Part shown: positions 8,525 to 17,589 of the stretch, in pieces
How positions within the stretch are numbered: position 1 is the stretch's first letter
Layout of the letters: the number at the start of each line of letters is the position of its first letter
From: Dyadobacter sp. LHD-138
Lineage (GTDB): Bacteria; Bacteroidota; Bacteroidia; Cytophagales; Spirosomataceae
Direction of reading: 5' to 3'
Length of the DNA: 64,000 bases
Assembly: GCF_030929615.1 (NCBI RefSeq)
Contig: NZ_JAVFVU010000004.1
Span: 62,001-126,000, forward strand
The notes under the pieces: generated by a model
Database searches by the model: none
What the model was told of the DNA's origin: nothing
The model's input: only the letters and a program-made list of their open reading frames with translations
Position numbers and translations under genes: made by a program

Positions 8525-9664
8525 TCAATCATTCAACGCATCGTAAACAAGTAGCTGGTTTTTTGAAATAACTCTTTCGCCGTCTTTTAAGCCGGTTTTG
8601 ATGTATGCGCGGTTGGCCAGGCTCCGGTATACTTCAACGGGACGGGTCTCGATTTGTGAGCGGCTGTGAAACACCATGACCCAGTTTTTACTCCGGTCGA
8701 AAATGATGGATTGGGATGGAATGGCATGCATTTCGCCGCCTTCATCAAAGTTGAGGTTAACCGTCGCGTGCATTTCAGGTTTTAGTTTCATCCCCACATT
8801 CTGCAACTGGATACGGATCTGCATCGCTTTGGATTCTGGATCGAGGACGTTGTATATTTTGTCAACTTTCCCTTTGAATATTTCGTCCGGGAAGCTAATC
8901 GTCTGCACATTGGCAGTCATGCCCAACTTGATTCTCGGAATATCGCTTTCGTTGACATTGGCCATCACCCATACGTCGGCAATTTGCCCTACGGTAAATA
9001 AACTTTCAGAGTTATCCGAACGAAGCTGCATGCCGCGGTTTACATTTTTGGCAATAATAAACCCGTTGATCGGCGATTTAACGGTATAATTTGTAGAGTT
9101 TCCCAGACCGTAAATCGAGAAAATTTCCTTCACCCGGTTTACTTCTGCTTTGGCTTTATCCACCATTTGTCTGGCCGTGATCGCGTCGCGCTCGGGAACC
9201 AGTTTACTTTCGTAAAGATCTTCGGTAGAAGAAAGATTTTTCTGAGCGATCAGAAGATCAGACTGCGCCTGGATTAACTGACGCTCAAAATCGGCAACTT
9301 CACCCGATCGGATGGTTGCCAGTTTTTGGCCTTTGCGCACATTATCTCCCAGTTCCACATCCACATCTTCCACATTTCCACCCACAAGCGGAAAGACTTT
9401 TATCACCTGGTTTTCGTCAGGTACGACTTTTCCGACGAGCGTTAATTCGTTTTTAACGGTTTCAGTTTTTACCGTGTCAAGGGTTATCCTGTTCATCATG
9501 GTATCCGAAAGCATAAATGCCTTGGCTTCGTCCTGTTTTTCTTCTGTTTTGGTACAGGAAGACAGCCACAGGCTCACGAATGCCAGTGAGCAGAGGTATA
9601 ACAGGTTTTTACCAGCCTCGTTGCGATAAAATGATTGATCGAATTGCTTTGTTTCAGCTTTCAT
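8525..9664 (-). CDS. Periplasmic adaptor (membrane fusion) lipoprotein of metal efflux system
   Basis: A 379-residue HlyD/CusB-type adaptor. The N-terminus has a hydrophobic segment ending in the lipobox LSSC, so it is predicted to be lipid-anchored. It is followed by a barrel-sandwich half (VVPDENQVIKVFPLVGGNV), an alpha-helical hairpin (about residues 125-185), the second sandwich half (YTVKSPINGFI) and a beta-barrel/membrane-proximal domain. It links the RND pump to the outer-membrane channel. It starts 33 bases after the end of the channel gene and is probably cotranscribed. No His/Met-rich metallochaperone domain is seen at either end. Confidence 0.93.
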   Translation of the reverse strand: MKAETKQFDQSFYRNEAGKNLLYLCSLAFVSLWLSSCTKTEEKQDEAKAFMLSDTMMNRITLDTVKTETVKNELTLVGKVVPDENQVIKVFPLVGGNVEDVDVELGDNVRKGQKLATIRSGEVADFERQLIQAQSDLLIAQKNLSSTEDLYESKLVPERDAITARQMVDKAKAEVNRVKEIFSIYGLGNSTNYTVKSPINGFIIAKNVNRGMQLRSDNSESLFTVGQIADVWVMANVNESDIPRIKLGMTANVQTISFPDEIFKGKVDKIYNVLDPESKAMQIRIQLQNVGMKLKPEMHATVNLNFDEGGEMHAIPSQSIIFDRSKNWVMVFHSRSQIETRPVEVYRSLANRAYIKTGLKDGERVISKNQLLVYDALND

Positions 9665-9697
9665 CCGGATGTATGTAAGAATTGAATTTCGTTTTGA

Positions 9698-10945
9698 TTA
9701 ATTAAAAAGCTCTTCGCCAACTACAAAATTGAGCTCTTCATATACCTTGATCCGGTCGGCTTGTAACCGGTTGAACTCCCTGATGCTTTCGTTGTAGGTT
9801 TCAATGAAGTCGATAAATTCCAAAAGGGTGATATTCCGTTTCTGAAAGTTTTCATAGAAACCTTTGCTTAATAATTCGAACTGGTCGGTGAAATGATTTT
9901 CCACGCTTTTGTACGCTTTTTCAGCAACAACAACTTTTTGCAAAGCGGCATCGACTTCGTTGTTAATGCTGACCTGTTTGGCCATTTCTGCCGTTTTGAA
10001 ATAGCTGATGCTACTTTTGGCGGCTTTGATGTTTCCCTGGTTTCTGTTAAAAATGGGGAGGTCCATGGAGAGGTTAAGCCCAAAATAGTTGCTTACGTAA
10101 TTACTCGACTGGTCATAAATACCTCCGATCTGGATGTCGGGCACGGCCAGCGCTTTTTGAAGCGTATAATTTAGTTCTGATTGTTTGGTTTCGGATTCGG
10201 CAACTTTCAAATCGGAGCGGCTTTGCAGGGCCCGATCTTTTAAGATGGCGAGATTATAGTTTTTAAGCTGATAACGGCTGATGTCGGTGCTGTCGACAAC
10301 CGATTTAACGGGATTCTCCGAATTTAAAAGCGTTTTCAGGTCGCGCTGATTTTCTGATAATTCAAATAGAATATCGGCACGGTCGTTGGTGAGCTGGAAA
10401 AGGAGCGCCTTTAACCGAACCACTTCTTTTAGCGAAATATTTTTACGGTTATACTCCTTATCGAAAGCGACAACGGTGGTATGGAGCGTGGCAATCTGTG
10501 TATCGTACAAGGCAATTGTCTGATTCAGAAAATACGATTCGAAGAAAATTTCCCGAAGTTCAAATTTTAAAGTCCTGATCAGGTCGTAAAACTGAAACTC
10601 GGTTTTGCGGGTCGACTCAACATCCAGCGCAACACGTTTATTCCTTTTGCCGGCGCGGGTGATCAGCTGTTGGATGGTGATGGCTTTTTGTCCCTGACGG
10701 CCCACATCGAAAGCACCCCTTGATGGGTTGTAAGCACTTATTTCTACACCAAGCGTGGGATTAGCCCATAATTTGTCCTGAATTTCCTGGGATTTGGAAA
10801 TGTCGATCTGATACTTTTCAGCTAACAGTTGCAGGTTATGGTGCAGGAAAATACTATCCGCTTGCCGGATGGTAAGCCGCAGGGTGTCCTGGGCATGTAA
10901 ATGAACGGATAATAACAGTAAAAAGCCGGTGACGTAGGTTCGCAT
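9698..10945 (-). CDS. TolC-family outer-membrane efflux protein (CusC/CzcC-like)
   Basis: A 415-residue protein with a cleavable signal peptide (ending HLHAQ) and the duplicated long helices of the outer-membrane efflux protein family (LLAEKYQIDISKSQEIQ, GQKAITIQQLITRAGKRNK, RSDLKVAESETKQSELNY). It forms the trimeric exit duct for the adaptor and pump encoded downstream. Unlike E. coli CusC it has no lipobox. The upstream gap of 81 bases after the sensor kinase carries the three direct repeats described separately, so the channel-adaptor-pump genes may have their own regulated promoter. Confidence 0.92.
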   Translation of the reverse strand: MRTYVTGFLLLLSVHLHAQDTLRLTIRQADSIFLHHNLQLLAEKYQIDISKSQEIQDKLWANPTLGVEISAYNPSRGAFDVGRQGQKAITIQQLITRAGKRNKRVALDVESTRKTEFQFYDLIRTLKFELREIFFESYFLNQTIALYDTQIATLHTTVVAFDKEYNRKNISLKEVVRLKALLFQLTNDRADILFELSENQRDLKTLLNSENPVKSVVDSTDISRYQLKNYNLAILKDRALQSRSDLKVAESETKQSELNYTLQKALAVPDIQIGGIYDQSSNYVSNYFGLNLSMDLPIFNRNQGNIKAAKSSISYFKTAEMAKQVSINNEVDAALQKVVVAEKAYKSVENHFTDQFELLSKGFYENFQKRNITLLEFIDFIETYNESIREFNRLQADRIKVYEELNFVVGEELFN

Positions 10946-10995
10946 ATACGCATTGTTAGAGAGATGCGATATTCGTTACCGGGTATTACAGGAGG

Positions 10996-11024
10996 CTTAG
11001 AATAACCTTAGAAAAAAATTAGAA
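10996..11024 (-). promoter_or_regulatory. Candidate OmpR/PhoB-type operator: three 7-bp direct repeats at 11-bp spacing
   Basis: On the plus strand the copies are CTTAGAA (10996), CTTAGAA (11007) and ATTAGAA (11018), exactly 11 bp apart with 4-bp A/T-rich spacers. This is the layout winged-helix response regulators bind head to tail, as in the PhoB box. The site lies between the kinase stop codon and the channel gene, 51-79 bases before the channel start. The adjacent OmpR-family regulator is the obvious ligand (inference). No good TAnnTTTG element follows, which would fit an activated promoter. Confidence 0.55.
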
Positions 11025-11026
11025 TG

Positions 11027-12394
11027 CTAAATGTGCCTTAATTTGACCTGAAACGCACTTCCTTTACCCAATTCACTTTGTACGGAAATACTCCCATGGT
11101 GCAGATCAACGATCCGCTGGCAAATGGAAAGTCCGATCCCAAAACCTGGAACCTCGCTGGTGTGCGACGACCGGTAAAACGGGTCAAAAAGATAGGGCAG
11201 GTCTTCCTGGCTGATACCAACGCCTTCATCGATAATTTTGACTATACAATCTGTTTCATTTGTTTCAAACAGAACCCGTGCGGTATGATTTTCGGAGTAT
11301 TTACAGGCATTGTCAATCAGATTCAGGAGCACCCGTTTTAATAACTCTTCGTTCCCGGCAATGATGGTATCATTTTCGTTTTCAGGTATGGTGATATAGT
11401 CGATGAAGATCGTATAGTTGGGAAATGAGGACAGAATTTCTTCTTTTGCCATAAAAGCAATGTCTTCCACCCGTACGGGCGTGAACTTCATATTACCCAT
11501 ATTTTCAATGGAACGGGCCAGGAAAAGCAGGTTATTGGTGATGCTGATCAGACGCTCGGTATCCGAAAAAAGGTTTTCGAAAATTTCTTCCAGATCAGGG
11601 TTATTTTTGGCAAAACGCTGTCCCAGCTGTATTTCAGATTTCAACGCGGCCAGTGGCGTTCGGAGTTCGTGAGAAGCGTGCGAAACAAAACTTTTCTGCT
11701 GTTCAAAAGCCTTGTTCAAACGGTCGAGAACGGTATTGAAGTTGATGGCCAGCTGCGCAATCTCATCTTTCCGGTTTCCCTCGTCCAGTTTTTGTTCCAG
11801 ATTATGCGCGGTAATCTGAGAAACCTGGTGATTGATCGCACTGATCGGTTTTAAGGAATTACTGGCAAAATATATTCCCAAAGCAATAGTTAATCCAATC
11901 CCGCCGACAAATCCCCAGGCCAGCGTTTGCAGAAGATTCTGTAATTTGCTCCTGCCGAATTTATCAAAAGCGGATGCCAGCACCACCAGCGGTTCGTCAC
12001 CCTCTTCGTAGAGCAGGCCAATGGTTTCGCTCTGATCCTGCAAAAATTCCATTTCCTTATGATGCCTGACCTGCCCCAATAACTCTTTGTGATAGGTGAT
12101 CAGTTTATCATCGACACTGGAATAAACGAGCTCATCTTTCATGTTGAAAATCAGTACCTTTTCGTCGAACATTTCCGTGAGCGTGTTCATGTCGATGGTT
12201 CTGAGCAGGTCTTTGTCAATTCCCTTTACCTTGACCAGAAGTCGGCAGGTGGTCTGTGCCTTGCTTTTTAACCGGTCATAAAATTCCTCCTGCCGGTATT
12301 GCGCTGATATACTGTAAATTGAGACAGAAAATAACAACAATATTACAGCAACCATCAGGGTGAACTGAAGAGCGATTCGGTCTTTTATTTTCAC
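11027..12394 (-). CDS. Membrane sensor histidine kinase of the metal-efflux two-component system
   Basis: A 455-residue CusS/QseC-type kinase: TM1 near residues 10-30, a periplasmic sensor of about 125 residues, TM2 near 155-175, HAMP (about 175-228), phosphoacceptor His242 in SHASHELRTPLAA, and a HATPase domain with NLIDNACKYS, DEGVGI and GFGIGLSICQRIV. It follows the response-regulator gene by 42 bases. Position at the head of a metal RND operon suggests metal sensing in the periplasm, as for CusS. The periplasmic domain shows no obvious His/Met cluster, so the ligand is open. Confidence 0.92.
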   Translation of the reverse strand: MKIKDRIALQFTLMVAVILLLFSVSIYSISAQYRQEEFYDRLKSKAQTTCRLLVKVKGIDKDLLRTIDMNTLTEMFDEKVLIFNMKDELVYSSVDDKLITYHKELLGQVRHHKEMEFLQDQSETIGLLYEEGDEPLVVLASAFDKFGRSKLQNLLQTLAWGFVGGIGLTIALGIYFASNSLKPISAINHQVSQITAHNLEQKLDEGNRKDEIAQLAINFNTVLDRLNKAFEQQKSFVSHASHELRTPLAALKSEIQLGQRFAKNNPDLEEIFENLFSDTERLISITNNLLFLARSIENMGNMKFTPVRVEDIAFMAKEEILSSFPNYTIFIDYITIPENENDTIIAGNEELLKRVLLNLIDNACKYSENHTARVLFETNETDCIVKIIDEGVGISQEDLPYLFDPFYRSSHTSEVPGFGIGLSICQRIVDLHHGSISVQSELGKGSAFQVKLRHI

Positions 12395-12436
12395 GGGAAA
12401 TGATATTTCTTAAAATACAGCACAATAAGAAGAATG

Positions 12437-13123
12437 TTATTCTTCTTTCATAATATATCCCAGACCGGGCCGGGTGTGGATTAGTTTTGTGGAAAAATCC
12501 TTGTCTATTTTTTTTCGTAAATAATTGATATACACCTCCACAACGTTTGTCCCCGGATCAAAATTCAGGTGCCACACGTGTTCTGCCAGATCCATTTTGG
12601 AAACCACGCGTCCACGATGAAGCAGGAAATATTCGAGTAATGCAAATTCCTTGGCCGTAAGCTCGATGGATTTTCCGGCCCGGATCACTTCCTTCGTTCC
12701 CACATTCAGTTCCAGATCGGCAATGCGAAGCGTCTTGTTTTCGGTTTCAGGATTGTTAAGTTCAGAAACCCGTAAGGCTGCGTTGATCCGGGCCATTAAT
12801 TCGCGGAAATCAAAAGGTTTCACGATATAATCATTGGCGCCCTTATTCAATCCCTCCACCTTATCTTCCACCTCGCCATAGGCCGTCAGCATGATGATGG
12901 GCAGAGAGGGTTTGTAAACCCTGATCTGCTGGCAAACATCATAACCTTTCAGGCCGGGAAGGTTTACATCGAGCAAAACAAGGTCAAACTTTTTACTCAA
13001 TGCCAGATTTTTACCCGTAATGCCATCATAAGCGATTTCCGCTTCAAAATCTTCGGCATGCAGTCCGCGGTAAATATTCTGGGCAATACGCCTGTCATCT
13101 TCGACAATCAGTATGGTTTTCAT
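12437..13123 (-). CDS. OmpR/PhoB-family response regulator of the metal-efflux system
   Basis: A 228-residue regulator of standard length. The receiver has the acidic pair ED9-D10, phosphoacceptor Asp52 (DLVLLDVNLPG), Thr in MLTAYGE and Lys in NDYIVKPFDF. The winged-helix domain follows from about residue 128 (SIELTAKEFALLEYFLLH, then TNVVEVYINYLRKKID). It is the first gene of the minus-strand series regulator, kinase, channel, adaptor, pump, the same content as cus loci. A TTACATGTAA palindrome lies 36-45 bases before its start. Confidence 0.94.
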   Translation of the reverse strand: MKTILIVEDDRRIAQNIYRGLHAEDFEAEIAYDGITGKNLALSKKFDLVLLDVNLPGLKGYDVCQQIRVYKPSLPIIMLTAYGEVEDKVEGLNKGANDYIVKPFDFRELMARINAALRVSELNNPETENKTLRIADLELNVGTKEVIRAGKSIELTAKEFALLEYFLLHRGRVVSKMDLAEHVWHLNFDPGTNVVEVYINYLRKKIDKDFSTKLIHTRPGLGYIMKEE

Positions 13124-13158
13124 GTATGGTCAGGTCGTTTCTTTAAAATTACAGTAAG

Positions 13159-13168
13159 TTACATGTAA
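13159..13168. promoter_or_regulatory. TTACATGTAA palindrome upstream of the response-regulator gene
   Basis: A perfect 10-bp palindrome in the 75-base gap before the regulator start. A further TTACA occurs 10 bases upstream of it (13149). It could be an autoregulatory site, but it does not resemble the TTAGAA repeats before the channel gene. Confidence 0.3.
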
Positions 13169-13198
13169 TAATGGCTTTCCGGTGAAGAATAACGATTA

Positions 13199-14359
13199 TT
13201 ACAACACTTCCAGAGCTTGTTCCAGGTCACTGATCAGGTAATCAGGATCTTCGAAACCGATATAAATACGTGCCATGCGGTGAAGTTCAATATTGACATC
13301 GAAATCTTCGGGTGCCAGTCCGCCGGCCTGTGGCAAGATCAGCGATTCATGCCCGCCCCAGGAAACCGCGACGAGAAAATGCTTTAAAGAATACGTGAAT
13401 TTTTCGATTACTTCAAGGGAATTGGCTTTTAAAACAACCGTCAACAGGCCGCAGGCACCTTTCATTTGCTTATGTGCTAATTCCAACTGTGGAAAATCTT
13501 CATCGAAAGGAAAGAGTACTTTCTCAATTTTAGGGTGTTTTTTTAGATATTCGACCACTTTTACCGTCGATTTGGAAATATGTTCCAGACGCATGGGCAA
13601 TGTTCTCAAACCACGCAAAACCAGCCAGGCGTTAAAAGGTGAAATACCTGAACCCGTGTTTAACAACTGCTCATTGAATATTTTTTTCAGCATTTCCTGG
13701 GAACCGGTTAACACACCGGCAAGTACATCGCTGTGTCCGCCAAGGTATTTTGTCCCGGATTGAATGCTTAGATCAATGCCGAAATCGTGTGGTTTTTGAT
13801 AAATTGGTGTGCAGTAGCTGTTGTCAACAATGGTAATAATACCGTGGCTTTTGGCGAGCTGGGAAACGGCCTGAAGATCCTGTAATTCGTAGGTCAGTGT
13901 ATTGGGGGTTTCCAGGTAAATAATACGCGTTTCGGGGCGGAGTGCGTTTACAAAGTTTTCAATTTTTGTGCCGTCGATGTAAGTAGTTTCGATGCCAAAA
14001 CGTATTAGCACATTGTCAAAAAGCCTCGTTGCCCAGGTATATGGTTTTTTGATGGAGATGATATGGTCGCCGGATTTGACATTGGCCATCACCGAACAAT
14101 AAATTGCCGAAGCTCCGCTGTTGAAAACCAGGGCATCTTCGGCGCCGTCCAGCGCGGCGAGTTTTTTACTGAGGATATCTACTGTTGGATTTTTGCCGCG
14201 CGAGTACAAAAAGGCAGATTCTTCGTTGGCGAAAGCATTACGTAACTCTTCAAAGGTGTTGAAAGCGAAATTACTAGTCTGCACGATGGGCGGAGAAACA
14301 GCGTTAAAATATTGACTGCGGTCTTCACCAAGCTCGTTCAGAATGTAGGAAATGTCCAT
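13199..14359 (-). CDS. Cys/Met-metabolism PLP-dependent enzyme (trans-sulfuration family)
   Basis: A 386-residue enzyme of the cystathionine gamma-synthase/beta-lyase family. Visible motifs are the N-terminal PPIVQTSNFAF, SRGKNPTVDILSKKLAALDGAEDAL, LETPNTLTYELQDL, the PLP-binding aspartate in TIVDNSYCTP and the Schiff-base lysine in SGTKYLGGHSD. Reaction choice (synthase, lyase or methionine gamma-lyase) cannot be settled from sequence alone. It starts 10 bases after the APP1-like gene on the same strand, so the two may be cotranscribed, although no functional link is apparent. Confidence 0.9.
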   Translation of the reverse strand: MDISYILNELGEDRSQYFNAVSPPIVQTSNFAFNTFEELRNAFANEESAFLYSRGKNPTVDILSKKLAALDGAEDALVFNSGASAIYCSVMANVKSGDHIISIKKPYTWATRLFDNVLIRFGIETTYIDGTKIENFVNALRPETRIIYLETPNTLTYELQDLQAVSQLAKSHGIITIVDNSYCTPIYQKPHDFGIDLSIQSGTKYLGGHSDVLAGVLTGSQEMLKKIFNEQLLNTGSGISPFNAWLVLRGLRTLPMRLEHISKSTVKVVEYLKKHPKIEKVLFPFDEDFPQLELAHKQMKGACGLLTVVLKANSLEVIEKFTYSLKHFLVAVSWGGHESLILPQAGGLAPEDFDVNIELHRMARIYIGFEDPDYLISDLEQALEVL

Positions 14360-14368
14360 TTACTTAAT

Positions 14369-15376
14369 TTAATTATTTTCAGTTGGGTGTCGAAATACAA
14401 TATCGGTTTCAAGGGAATGGATAATGGCTTTGTTACTGTGTGAGAAGTAGCAGGTATCAATACCCCGTTCCTGAATTTTCTTTAAAAGCAGCGTTGTGGC
14501 GGATTTACTCCTTGTCCGGGTTTGCCGAATGTACACAGCTCTGATATTGGCTGCGAACATTCCACAAATTTCTTCATAGATTTCCGGATCCTTCTGCGAG
14601 TCGTCTCCAAGCAGGATAAATTGTAACTCGGGGTAAAATTCGACAATATTCTGGATTTTACGAAGTTTATGGTCATGCGAACCGGAACCTGTCATGATAA
14701 AATCATCCAGTCCCGACTTTATTTTTTTTAATTTCAATACTGCTTTGGGCAATCCGTTCAGTTCTGCAAAGCGGATAATCATATCATACAGGTTCCATTC
14801 ACTGCTGGAAACGTAAAAGAAAATGTTGGCTGGATGTATCGGATTGGTAGGGCTGGCGAGTGAAAGCAGCTGATAGTGCTTAACCACATCGGCAAAAGGT
14901 TTTCTCGCCTGAACGTTTTTAGAGAGCAGCACAAATAACTTTTTGAAGGACCGGCGGCTATGGGATATTAAAAAAGTATCATCAATGTCGGATATGATCC
15001 CGTAGGAACTTGTATAAGGAAGAAAAAATTCTTCCTGGCGTGTTACGTGATATTTGTGCCTGCCCACCTGATCGTCCACGCTCACCTCATAAGGATGCCA
15101 GCCACCTTCGAGCGGCTCATTAAAAGGGACTTGAAACCTGAAATAGCCGTCTTCCTCTGCATGTGTTTCAGCAACCACGGAGCCAACCCGAAGGATAACT
15201 CTTAATTTTGGTATGGTTTTTATTGAAAACAACTGAATAATGGTCCGTGCGTACCGAAAACCTTTGCGGGTATATTTGTGGTCTCCGAGAGGATATTTCT
15301 CAACGATGTGTCCAAAAACAACCAATTCATTTTTATTTGCGTAGCCCCGGTATAATTTTAAGTCGCATCGTTTCAT
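14369..15376 (-). CDS. APP1-type phosphatidate phosphatase-like protein (DUF2183)
   Basis: About 335 residues. An N-terminal beta-rich region is followed by a HAD-like catalytic core: the nucleophile motif DxDxT is seen as IISDIDDTFLIS, a Ser/Thr motif as FFYVSSSEWNLYDM, and the acidic motif as ILLGDDSQKDPEIYEE. Yeast App1 uses this domain to dephosphorylate phosphatidate to diacylglycerol; bacterial members are mostly untested. The frame extends to 15400, but MKRCDLKLYRG at 15376 is the better start. It is transcribed divergently, 47 bases away, from a diacylglycerol-kinase-like gene, so opposed lipid reactions are encoded side by side. Confidence 0.82.
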   Translation of the reverse strand: MKRCDLKLYRGYANKNELVVFGHIVEKYPLGDHKYTRKGFRYARTIIQLFSIKTIPKLRVILRVGSVVAETHAEEDGYFRFQVPFNEPLEGGWHPYEVSVDDQVGRHKYHVTRQEEFFLPYTSSYGIISDIDDTFLISHSRRSFKKLFVLLSKNVQARKPFADVVKHYQLLSLASPTNPIHPANIFFYVSSSEWNLYDMIIRFAELNGLPKAVLKLKKIKSGLDDFIMTGSGSHDHKLRKIQNIVEFYPELQFILLGDDSQKDPEIYEEICGMFAANIRAVYIRQTRTRSKSATTLLLKKIQERGIDTCYFSHSNKAIIHSLETDIVFRHPTENN

Positions 15377-15423
15377 ATTCTTACCTTTACCCTTATGCAC
15401 TTGAAGTGCCTAAATTAGACAAT

Positions 15424-16299
15424 ATGTTTTCAGAACGAAAAGTTTTGTTAGTTGTAAACCCGATATCCGGTAACCGGGATAAAGAGGAAATTCTTGTAAA
15501 AGTGGCGGAAAAAGCTGAGGAGGATGACTATGTGTTAACTATTTTTTCCACAACCGGTTTTGATGATTTGGGCGAGATAAGGAAACTGGTAAAAAATCTG
15601 TGCCCCAGCCGGGTTTTGGTTGCCGGGGGCGACGGCACGATTTCCATGGTAGCCGAGGCAATTACGGGCAGCAACATTACTTTCGGTATTATTCCCGCAG
15701 GTTCTGCCAATGGTTTATCGGCGGACTTTGGACTACCTTCTTCTATCGAGGAATCGATTGAGGTGGCTTTCGGGGAAAAATCGATACCTATTGACGCGGT
15801 CAGGATCAATGATGAAATAAGCTTGCATCTCAGCGATATTGGTCTGAATGCGCTTCTGGTAAAAAATTACGAAAACGGAGATATGCGCGGAAAAATGGGT
15901 TATGTACTGGAAATGTTCAAAACGCTTAATGAACACCAGAATTTTCGTGTGCGTATAACCACCGAAAGCACTGTTTTGGAAACAGAAGCGTTGGTTGTCA
16001 TTATTGCCAATGCGAAAAAATACGGTACCGGAATCAGTATCAATCCTTTTGGGGATATGTCAGACGGGCTTTTTGAACTGGTGATTGCCAAGCGGATCGA
16101 TTTCTTTGAAACCGCCAAGTTTTTAACCGGGAACGCAGATTTTAACCATGATGTGATGGAAGTATTGTCTGTTGAAAGTGCTAAAATAGAATGCCTGGAC
16201 AGGGAAGTACATTTTCAGGTGGATGGGGAGTATAAGGGAGAAGTGAAAGAACTGAACAGCTCGATTCTGAAAGGGTTTGTGCGGATCGCGATTCCCTGA
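15424..16299 (+). CDS. Diacylglycerol kinase-like lipid kinase (YegS/DagK family)
   Basis: A 291-residue protein starting at MFSERKVLLVVNPISGN. Upstream in-frame codons run through the divergent gene and are not used. The catalytic glycine-rich loop is VAGGDGTISMVAEAI and the second motif is GIIPAGSANGLSADFGLP; the C-terminal beta domain ends with FQVDGEYKG, as in YegS, DgkB and BmrU. The family transfers phosphate from ATP to lipid hydroxyls such as diacylglycerol or sphingoid bases. It could feed phosphatidate to phospholipid synthesis or phosphorylate sphingolipids, which many Bacteroidota make. A strong terminator follows. Confidence 0.88.
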   Translation: MFSERKVLLVVNPISGNRDKEEILVKVAEKAEEDDYVLTIFSTTGFDDLGEIRKLVKNLCPSRVLVAGGDGTISMVAEAITGSNITFGIIPAGSANGLSADFGLPSSIEESIEVAFGEKSIPIDAVRINDEISLHLSDIGLNALLVKNYENGDMRGKMGYVLEMFKTLNEHQNFRVRITTESTVLETEALVVIIANAKKYGTGISINPFGDMSDGLFELVIAKRIDFFETAKFLTGNADFNHDVMEVLSVESAKIECLDREVHFQVDGEYKGEVKELNSSILKGFVRIAIP

Positions 16300-16334
16300 A
16301 ATCCGGGATCTCTAATTTTATTAATATTTAGTAA

Positions 16335-16370
16335 CAAGCCAACAGTAGTCCAAACTGTTGGCTTGCCTTT
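16335..16370 (+). terminator. Terminator after lipid kinase gene
   Basis: Perfect 12-bp stem 16335-16346 / 16354-16365 with 7-base loop, followed by CCTTTT. It lies 36 bases after the stop codon. Confidence 0.85.
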
Positions 16371-16403
16371 TCAGGTTAATTGGCAAAAAGATAAATCCTG
16401 AAA

Positions 16404-17552
16404 ATGAAAACTTTAACAACGATATTATTTGCATCTACGCTTGCATTCAATGCTTACGCGCAAAAACCTGAGTTATGCCAGGGCGCGTACTTCACAGAGG
16501 CAGAAGGAAAAGCATTTCTTGATAGCCACGTACCGGCAAGCAGAGTAGCCTGGGAAGCCCGCGCGCAGAAAATCAGGGCACACATCAGAGCGGGTATGGC
16601 GTTGGAAACGATGCCAGCCAAACCGAAATCGGCCCCAATCATCCATAGCAAACGGGTTATGGATGGCTACACGGTCGAGAATGTTGCGTTTGAAAGTTTA
16701 CCGGGCATTTATGTGACGGGAAATCTATACCGTCCGATAAAAAAGCAAAAATCCTATGCCGGAATATTATGTCCGCATGGGCATGGTGAAAATCCGCACG
16801 GACGTTTCCGGGAACAAACCCAGAAGCGCTGTGCAACACTGGCACGTATGGGAGCAGTCGTTTTTGTGCTGGATATGGCGGGACAAGGGGATTCAAAACA
16901 AACCGAACACAAGTTTTCGAAGGCATTGAAACTTCAAACGATCAATGCAACCAGGGGAATTGATTTCCTGATTTCATTGCCTGGTGTTGACCCGCAGCGC
17001 ATTGCAGTAACGGGTGAATCGGGTGGGGGAACGCAGACATTTTTGTTAGCGGCCCTGGATCAGCGTGTAAAAGTGACAGCGCCAACGGTAATGGTTTCAG
17101 CGCACTTTTTCGGCGGATGTGTTTGTGAAAGCGGCATGCCGATTCATAAAAAAGGAGATTATCAGACCAACAACGTAGAAATTGCGGCACTCACGGCGCC
17201 GCGTCCTATGCTTTTAACTTCGGACGGAGACGACTGGACGAAAAATACACCCACCGTGGAATTTCCATTCATGCAGAAAATTTATGCGCTGTATGGAAAA
17301 CAAAACCTGGTTGAAAACGTGCATTTGCCGGATGAAAAACATGATTACGGCCCGAATAAGCGAAAAGCCATGTATGTCTTTATGGCAAAACATCTGAATC
17401 TGGATATCAAAGCGGTTTCGGATGCGCAGGGGAATGTGGATGAAGGCCCGTCCAAAGTGCTGGAACAAAAAGATCTGGCCGTCTTCAACGCGGAACATCC
17501 AAGGCCGGCGAATGCGGTGATGGGCGATGAGGCAGTTTTAAAACTGTTATAA
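16404..17552 (+). CDS. Secreted alpha/beta hydrolase (acetyl xylan esterase-like)
   Basis: A 382-residue protein with a clear signal peptide (cleavage near NAYAQ). The alpha/beta-hydrolase core shows the oxyanion region LCPHGHGENPHGR, the nucleophile elbow GESGGGTQT, an acid in TSDGDDWTKN and the catalytic histidine in PDEKHDYG. This resembles the CE7/DUF1400-like esterases that Bacteroidota export for deacetylating plant polysaccharides. The next gene, a GntP-type permease, starts 37 bases downstream on the same strand, which suggests joint use of a sugar acid or deacylated sugar. The substrate is inference. Confidence 0.82.
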   Translation: MKTLTTILFASTLAFNAYAQKPELCQGAYFTEAEGKAFLDSHVPASRVAWEARAQKIRAHIRAGMALETMPAKPKSAPIIHSKRVMDGYTVENVAFESLPGIYVTGNLYRPIKKQKSYAGILCPHGHGENPHGRFREQTQKRCATLARMGAVVFVLDMAGQGDSKQTEHKFSKALKLQTINATRGIDFLISLPGVDPQRIAVTGESGGGTQTFLLAALDQRVKVTAPTVMVSAHFFGGCVCESGMPIHKKGDYQTNNVEIAALTAPRPMLLTSDGDDWTKNTPTVEFPFMQKIYALYGKQNLVENVHLPDEKHDYGPNKRKAMYVFMAKHLNLDIKAVSDAQGNVDEGPSKVLEQKDLAVFNAEHPRPANAVMGDEAVLKLL

Positions 17553-17589
17553 TTTTTGACACCATTCCGCTTTCTGTAAAGGTATTTGT

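Noticed and set aside
15247..15423. N-terminal extension of the lipid kinase
   Set aside because: These codons overlap the divergent APP1-like gene. Family similarity starts at 15424.
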